From Branchipolynoe longqiensis (lineage: Eukaryota > Annelida > Polychaeta > Phyllodocida > Polynoidae), in assembly GCA_030323885.1 (NCBI GenBank), contig CM059198.1:16282462-16346461 (forward strand): 64,000 nt of DNA, given 5' to 3'. The position numbers and the translations under genes were made by a program. The notes beneath the pieces were generated by a model. It had not been told where the DNA came from and did not search any database. It saw nothing but the letters and a program-made list of their open reading frames with translations. Below are positions 56,877-64,000 of this stretch, piece by piece (the stretch's first letter is position 1; each line of letters opens with the position of its first letter).

Positions 56877-58319
56877 CACAACACAAAACAACAGGCAATC
56901 CATAACCTTGACCACTACAAACAATTCGTAAATAAAACAACTACTTACTGACACAGCCAAATCACACCTGCACCTGAGCGCAGTCGCTGCTTGCTGTGTA
57001 CTGCCGCAAAAAGAAAAATACAGGCCAGAGAAAATGGTAGGTATTAAAAATAGGACAATTAGCCCTCCTAAATACAAAGGAAATCAGGAAGGCTATCACC
57101 AAATGGCACAGTCCACCTGTGTATGTGTAGTGGCACAAACCAACACAGAAATGGACAGGCTACGGTCATGCATCTGATGCATCTGATGCTCCCTGAAATA
57201 CAAAATGGCTAAGCAAACAACAAAACCATCTCACCTGGTCACAGTCCTAAAGGATCCGAGTGTGTTCTGGCACACTGGCGCACTATCTAAGGCCAGAGCT
57301 TGGGTGAAAGGATGCCGTAACAAATCAAAATGGGACGGGATCCTCTCCCGCAAGCCTGCATGACACCCAAGTAGATGTACATAGTAGCCTAATGTATCAT
57401 AATCAGACTACACGAAACTCTGGAAAAATACCAAAAAAACTAACATACGATACTAACACCCAACATCGCAAAAGGCTGGCCTGAGCAGAAACAGGTAAAC
57501 ACTCTTGGGCGAGGGACCAGACCAAGACAGCACCACAGCTGTCCAGTACTTGTTGAAAACAAGCGCCATCGAGGGAGCTTATAGGTTATGGGCAGAGTAA
57601 ATACCATGTCAATAAAAAAAAAATATATATATATAGAAATAAATGCTATTTGAAATTCATTATATAATGACACAATTACAAATAGCAAAAATGTGAACTT
57701 GTCGTGCAGTGATATGTGCTGCCTCAGTGAAGAAATAATAACATGTTTGCAGTTCAAATCTCTTCACAATTAGCCATTTAAAGAAATAGTTACGTCAAAA
57801 CCAAAGTAAGGTAGATAATAATACTCAACCTAATTATATTTATCCCCAAAACATAATAGGAACTAAAAACAAAATACACTTGTACATCAAACTATACAAC
57901 ATTAGTACAAAAATTGTACATTACATTTGATTCAACCAGTGCATATGCACAAGGTACTTTGCATGATTACGCTGCGAGTGTATGTGAAGTTAACCATAAT
58001 TTGGTAAGTTATTACTGCATACAAGGAATATTAATTCACTTTAATCGAACATAGCATTTTGATACGCATACCAACATAAATTTTGCATCATTTCTCTTCG
58101 AATATCATCAAAGTTACCCTCATAAAATAAATGTTGCCTTCAAAGTAAATTAATGTGGATCATAATGATCAATCTAGTACACTTATATCAACTAAATTGC
58201 TGAAACTCAAGAACCATAACCCTATGTAATAGACAATGCGGCACCATCTGCCTACATGTAACTAATGGAATCTTTTTTCCTTATCAACCTTTTCTGTGGT
58301 AAATACATAGCCTCATCAG

Positions 58320-58367
58320 TGACAGGGCAACAAACTACAACAGAAGAAGTCATGAGCACTACTGGAG
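58320..58367 (+). CDS. 48-nt stem exon, copy 5
   Basis: CATCAG acceptor, GTAAGC donor. Same 16 residues as copy 3. Confidence 0.5.
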
Positions 58368-58424
58368 GTAAGCGGCACTATTATATACTATAGCCGGTAA
58401 CCACCAATAATACTCGTAAATGAT

Positions 58425-58958
58425 GTGTTCCCGATTTGGTGTATTGTTCTCGCTCTAAATCTTCTATCAGTCAAATCAGCTGGATGCTATATCTGTTATG
58501 ACCTTTGCATAACAAACACTATCAAAAAAGCCAACCACGAAATATGGCTACTGGCAAAACTGAGATACTACATGACTGAGAACATGGCAATTAAAATATA
58601 TAAAGGAATGATCCTCCCCATCTTCGACAACGGTGATGTAGTATACATGGGAGGAAACACCAAATTACTAAACAGGCTACAGGTACTGCAAAATTAAGCC
58701 CTTAAAATATGTCTCCAAGTACACAAAAGATATCCTACAATAGAACTACACAGAAAATGCAATGCAACACAATTAACAAGTAGAAGCGAAACGCACCTAA
58801 AAATACTAGCGCACCACTACACCACAGAATCAGGTTACACAGTAACCCCCCGCATGGACACTAGGCACATGGTTGCCCCAATACTACTGATGGAAATGAG
58901 TAACACAAAAATCTATGAGAGAAGTGTGCTGGCCATGGCAGCACATGCCTGGAATTAA
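58425..58958 (+). pseudogene. Non-LTR RT fragment, unit 5
   Basis: Shared TAA at 58695-58697. The intron-like DNA after its tail is split by the 922-bp insertion at 60069. Confidence 0.8.
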
Positions 58959-60068
58959 CACAACACAAAGCAACAGGCAATCCATAACCTTGACCACAAC
59001 AAACAATTCGTAAATAAAACAACTACTTACTGACACAGCAAAATTGCACCTGCCCCTGAGCGCAGTCACTGATTGCTCTGTACTGGCGCAAAAAGAAAAA
59101 TACAGGCCAGAGAAAATGGTAGGTATTAAAAATAGGACAATTAGCCCTCCTAAATACAAAGGAAATCAGGAAAGCTATCACCACATGGCACAGTCCACCT
59201 GTGTATGTGTAATGGCACAAACCAACACAGAAATGGACAGGCCACGGTCATGCATCTGATCCACCCTGAAAAACAAAATGGCTAAGCAAACAACAAAACC
59301 ATCCCTCCTGGTCACAGTCCTAAAGGGTCCGAGTGTATTCTGGCACACTGGTGCACTATCTAAGGCCAGGGCTTGGGTGAAAGGATGCTGTAACAAATCA
59401 AAATGGGACGGGATCCTCTCCCGCAAGACTGCATGACACCCAAGTAGATGTACATAGTAGGCTAAGGTATCATACTCAGACTACACAAAACTCTGGAAAA
59501 ATACAAAAAAACTAACATACGATATTAACACCCAACATCGCAAAAGGCTGGCCTGAGCAGAAACAGGTAAACACTCTTGGGCGAGGGACCAGACCAAGAC
59601 AGCACCACAGCTGTTCAGTGTTGAAAACAAGCGCCATCGCGGGAGCTTATAGGTTATGGGCAGAGTAAATGCAATATCAATAAAAAAAATATATATATAT
59701 ATAGAAATAATTGCTATTTGAAATTCATTATATAATGACACAATTACAAATTGCAAAAATGTGAACTTGTCATGTAGTGATATGTGTTGCCTTAGTGAAG
59801 AAATAATAACATGTTTGAACTTCAAATCTCTTCACAATTAGCCATTTAAAGAAATAGTTACGTCAAAACCAAAGTAAGGTAGATAATAATACTCAACCTA
59901 ATTATATTTATCCCCAAAACATAATAGGAACTAAAAACAAAATACACTTGTACATCAAACTATTCAACATTAGTACAAAAATTGTACATTGCATTCGATT
60001 CAACCAGTGCATATGCACAAGGTACTTTGCATGATTACGCTGCAAGTGTATGTGAAGTTAACCATAAT

Positions 60069-60990
60069 TCACGACACAAGACGGAGCTATATTATGGAAC
60101 TTTATTGGAGTTCAGGAGGGGGTCAACATCGTAACTAAATAAGTATCTCAGTGTGACAGTGAATGTATCAAGTAGCGTGAATGAACTATAGCGAACAAAT
60201 GATGAACAAGGCATCAAGGCAACAGTGAACAGTCTGGGCATCGGTAATCAATGGTCATGCAGTAATAAGAAGGAGTGGTATAATCAGTAGTTAGGTGGAT
60301 CATGTAGATCATCAAGAGTCAGTGGTTTAGATAGCTTAATGAATGCCTGAGTAGGTGGTGAATCAGTAAGTTCAATAGTTACTATCGGGTGTAGGTCATC
60401 AATAGAGTCAATAGTTCATGGTACATATAGTGAATGTATCAGTTCAAGTGATGATCAGCAAGGTAATAGGTAAGTGCATCAGGTATGCGGACAGGTGTTG
60501 TGTGTGTTGGATTGTGCGGTAGGGGGGGGTTGGGGGGAAGGGGCGTAGGAGGTTGTGAGGAAGGGGGGAGGTATAGGAAGGAAGGGAAAGGCGGGGGGGG
60601 GGAAGTGGAGGGTCGATGGAGGGGTGAGGTGTTGTGTGTCGGGCGGGATCCGGGCTTCAACCTTCCATCTCTCGATGTTGGGTGGGTGGGTGGTCGAATT
60701 TAGGTGGTCTTGTCGGTGCGCTGGCTGGTGAGAAGTGGGCTGAGCGTGGGCGGAGGGGAGTGTAGGGGGAGGGGAGGGTGACGTCAGAGCGCTGGTTCCG
60801 GGTCGTGGGGTGGTGGCGCCATCTGGAGGGGAGTGGGGGAAGGAGTAGGGAGGCAGGGCGGTGGTGTCGCCGCCTGTAGGGAGGTGGCTGAGTGAGAGGG
60901 GAGGCGGGGAGAGGGAAGTGGCGTGGGGAAGGAGGGGGAGTCAGCTCCGACTCGGTCTCGAATTACCCATATTACCGCAGTAATATGCAC
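60069..60990 (-). mobile_element. Short non-autonomous element with DIRS-type ends
   Basis: The array sequence ACCATAATTTGG is split, with AAT on each side (60066-60068 and 60991-60993). The right end (CATATTACCGCAGTAATATG, then CAC) is a hairpin in the same place as the palindrome ending DIRS-B. Read on the - strand, the left end has AATAAAGTTCCATAATATAG, which closely matches the DIRS-A 3' end AATAAAGTTCCATATCATAG. The interior is G-rich (C-rich on the coding strand), with only Pro-rich frames and no RT or recombinase. Confidence 0.75.
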
Positions 60991-61312
60991 AATTTGGTAA
61001 GTTATGACTGCATACAAGGAATATTAATTCACTTTAATCGAACATAGCATTTTGATACGCATACCAACATAAATTTTGCATCATTTCTCTTCGAATATCA
61101 TCAAAGTTACCCTCTTAAAATAAATGTTGCCTTCAAAGTAAATTAATGTGGATCATAAGGATCAATCTAGTACACTTATATAAACTAAATTGCTGAAACT
61201 CAAGAACCATAACCCTATGTAATAGACAATGCGGCACCATCTGCCTACATGTAACTAATGGAATCGTTTTTCCTTATCAACCTTTTCTATGGTAAATACA
61301 TAGCCTCATCAG

Positions 61313-61360
61313 TGACAGGGCAACAAACTACAACAGAAGAAGTCATGAGCACTACTGGAG
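61313..61360 (+). CDS. 48-nt stem exon, copy 6
   Basis: CATCAG acceptor, GTAAGC donor. Same 16 residues as copy 3. It lies downstream of the 922-bp insertion. Confidence 0.5.
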
Positions 61361-61417
61361 GTAAGCGGCACTATTATATACTATAGCCAGTAACCACCAA
61401 TAATAGTCGTAAATGAT

Positions 61418-61959
61418 GTGTTCCAGATTTGGTGTATTGTTCTCGCTCTAAATCTTCTATCAGTCAAATCAGCTGGATGCTATATCTGTTATGACCTTTG
61501 CATAACAAACACTATCAAAAAAGCAAACCACAAATTATGGCTACTGGCAAAACTGAGATACTACATGACTGAGAACATGGCAATTAAAATATATAAAGGA
61601 ATGATCCTCCCCATCTTCGACAACGGTGATGTAGTATACATGGGAGGAAACACCAAATTACTAAACAGGCTACAGGTACTGCAAAATTAAGCCCTTAAAA
61701 TATGTCTCCAAGTACACAAAAGATATTCTACAATAGAACTACACAAAAAATGCAATGCAACACAATTAACAAGTAGAAGCGAAACGTACCTAAAAATACT
61801 AGCGCACCACTAGACCACAGAATCAGGTTACACATTTACACACTAACCCCCCGCATGGACACTAGGCACATGGTTGCCCCAATACTACTGATGGAAATGA
61901 GTAACACAAAAATCTATGAGAGAAGTGTGCTGGCCATGGCAGCACATGCCTGGAATTAA
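61418..61959 (+). pseudogene. Non-LTR RT fragment, unit 6
   Basis: Shared TAA at 61688-61690. An 8-bp insertion (near 61832-61845) shifts the later part of the frame, unlike other units. Confidence 0.8.
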
Positions 61960-63387
61960 CACAACACAAAACAACAGGCAATCCATAACCTTGACCACTA
62001 CAAACAATTCGTAAATAAAACAACTACTTACTGACACAGCAAAAGCGCACCTGCCCCTGAGCGCAGTCGCTGCTTGCTCTGTACTGGCGCAAAAAGAAAA
62101 ATACAGTCCAGAGAAAATGGTAGGTATTAAAAATAGGACAATTAGCCCTCCTAAATACAAAGGAAATCAGGAAAGCTATCACCACATGGCACAGTCCACC
62201 TGTGTATGTGTAATGGCACAAACCAACACAGAAATGGACAGGCCACGGTCATGCATCTGATCCACCCTGAAAAACAAAATGGCTAAGCAAACAACAAAAC
62301 CATCCCACCTGGTCACAGTCCTAAAGGGTCCGAGTGTGTTCTGGCACACTGGTGCACTATCTAAGGCCAGGGCTTGGGTGAAAGGATGCTGTAACAAATC
62401 AAAATGGAACGGGATCCTCTCCCGCAAGACTGCATGACACCCAAGTAGATGTACATAGTAGGCTAAGGTATCATACTCAGACTACACAAAACTCTGGAAA
62501 AATACAAAAAAACTAACATACGATACTAACACCCAACATCGCAAAAGGCTGGCCTGAGCAGAAACAGGTAAACACTCTTGGGCGAGGGACCAGACCAAGA
62601 CAGCACCACAGCTGTCCAGTGTTGAAAACAAGCACCATCGCGGGAGCTTATAGGTTATGGGCAGAGTAAATACCATGTCAATAAAAAAAGATATATATAT
62701 ATAGAAATAAATGCTATTTGAAATTCATTATATAATGAGACAATTACAAATAGCAAAAATGTGAACTTGTTGTGCAGTGATATGTGCTGCCTTAGTGAAG
62801 AAATAATAACATGTTTGCACTTCAAATCTCTTCACAATTAGCCATTTAAAGAAATAGTTACGTTAAAACCAAAGTAAGGTAGATAATAATACTCAACCTA
62901 ATTATATTTATCCCCAAAACATAATAAGAGCTAAAAACAAAATACACTTGTACATCAAACTATTCAACATTAGGACAAAAATTGTACATTACATTTGATT
63001 CAACCAGTGCATATGCACAAAGTACTTTGCATGATTACGCTGCGAGTGTATGTGAAGTTAACCATAATTTGGTAAGTTATTACTGCATACAAGGAATATT
63101 AATTCACTTTAATCGAACATGGCATTTTGATACGCATACCCACATAAATTTTGCATCATTTCTCTTCGAATATCATCAAAGTTACCCTCTTTAAATAAAT
63201 GTTGCCGTCAAAGTAAATTAATGTGGATCATAATGATCAATCTAGTACACTTATATCAACTAAATTGCTGAAACTCAAGAACCATAACCCTATGTAATAG
63301 ACAATGCGGCACCATCTGCCTACATGTAACTAATGGAATCTTTTTTCCTTATCAACCTTTTCTATGGTAAATACATAGCCTCATCAG

Positions 63388-63435
63388 TGACAGGGCAACA
63401 AACTACAACAGCAGAAGTCATGAGCACTACTGGAG
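63388..63435 (+). CDS. 48-nt stem exon, copy 7
   Basis: CATCAG acceptor, GTAAGC donor. It reads VTGQQTTTAEVMSTTG, with Glu-to-Ala at position 9. The last copy before the window end. Confidence 0.5.
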
Positions 63436-63492
63436 GTAAGCGGCACTTTTATATACTATAGCCAGTAACCACCAATAATACTCGTAAATGAT

Positions 63493-64000
63493 GTGTTCCC
63501 GATTTGGTGTATTGTTCTCGCTCTAAATCTTCTATCAGTCAAATCAGCTGGATGCTATATATGGTATGACCTTTGCATAACAAACACTATCAAAAAAGCA
63601 AACCAGAAAATGTGGCTACTGGCAAAACTGAGATACTACATGACTGAGAACATGGCAATTAAAATATATAAAGGAATGATCCTCCCCATCTTCGACAACG
63701 GTGATGTAGTATACATGGGAGGAAACACCAAATTACTAAACAGGCTACAGGTACTGCAAAATTAAGCCCTTAAAATATGTCTCCAAGTACACAAAAGATA
63801 TCCTACAATAGAACTACACAAAAAATGCAATGCAACACAATTAACAAGTAGAAGCGAAACACACCTAAAAATACTAGCGCACCACTACACCACAGAATCA
63901 GGTTACACAGTAGCCCCCTGCATGGACACTAGGCACATGGTTGCCCCAATACTACTGATGGAAATGAGTAACACAAAAATCTATGAGAGAAGTGTGCTGG
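63493..64000 (+). pseudogene. Non-LTR RT fragment, unit 7, cut by window end
   Basis: Shared TAA at 63763-63765. It continues open to the last base of the window. Confidence 0.8.

Larger units (their letters stand above)
51538..64000 (+). repeat. Tandem array, about 2.08-kb unit, six units visible here
   Basis: The same features recur at 2083, 2084, 2082, 2993 and 2075 bp spacing. The long interval is explained by a 922-bp insertion at 60069. Each unit holds one 48-nt exon, a non-LTR RT fragment, a TA microsatellite and intron-like DNA. Units are highly similar, with single-base differences and small indels. The array runs past the window end and starts with the interrupted unit 1 near 30530. 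Confidence 0.95.

Noticed and set aside
60439..61017. Protein-coding gene in the G-rich 922-bp element
   Set aside because: Only low-complexity Pro-rich frames, one of which runs across the insertion border.
50592..62676. Recurrent - strand frames (about 90-115 residues) in the array
   Set aside because: They recur only because the unit does. They show no domain, contain simple-sequence Ile/Tyr runs from the TA microsatellite, and oppose the RT fragment.

Overview
The window is animal nuclear DNA, almost certainly from an invertebrate. It has intron and exon signals, tRNA-headed SINEs, Ty3/Gypsy LTR retrotransposons, DIRS-order tyrosine-recombinase retrotransposons, non-LTR retrotransposon fragments, a satellite and many microsatellites. 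There are no bacterial operons. I cannot name the species. Nearly all of the first 50 kb is nested transposons, and the last 12 kb is a tandem array.

Layout. (1) 39-21506: an old DIRS-like element (DIRS-A, + strand; ORF1, RT-RNase H, tyrosine recombinase). Its recombinase gene is split by a complete Gypsy element (Gypsy-1, 4561-19709) with 132-bp LTRs and a 5-bp target duplication. Gypsy-1 in turn carries two inverted-repeat elements that share a 205-bp repeat, a SINE, and a second, antisense Gypsy (Gypsy-2, 10600-18826) set into a TA repeat. (2) 21507-25223: mostly anonymous DNA with one solo LTR of the Gypsy-2 family. (3) 25224-27078: a 56-bp satellite, joined to a GC-rich 5' piece of a third DIRS-like element (DIRS-C, - strand). 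(4) 29755-30126: an immunoglobulin-like exon, followed by the first of seven 48-nt Thr-rich exons. (5) 30833-49760: an 18.9-kb block inside the first array unit. It holds a decayed Gypsy (Gypsy-3, + strand), an apparently intact DIRS element (DIRS-B, - strand, 32162-39599) inside its gag, and an unclassified set of reading frames at 47.1-49.7 kb. (6) About 50-64 kb: tandem units of about 2.08 kb, each with one 48-nt exon and one 5'-truncated non-LTR RT fragment. One unit also contains a 922-bp element with DIRS-type ends.

The only likely host gene is an Ig-domain surface protein. Its stem may be encoded by serially duplicated, phase-1 symmetric micro-exons, and the array runs past the window end. 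Everything else is mobile DNA. DIRS-B is the only element that looks intact; the others carry stops, frameshifts, deletions or insertions.
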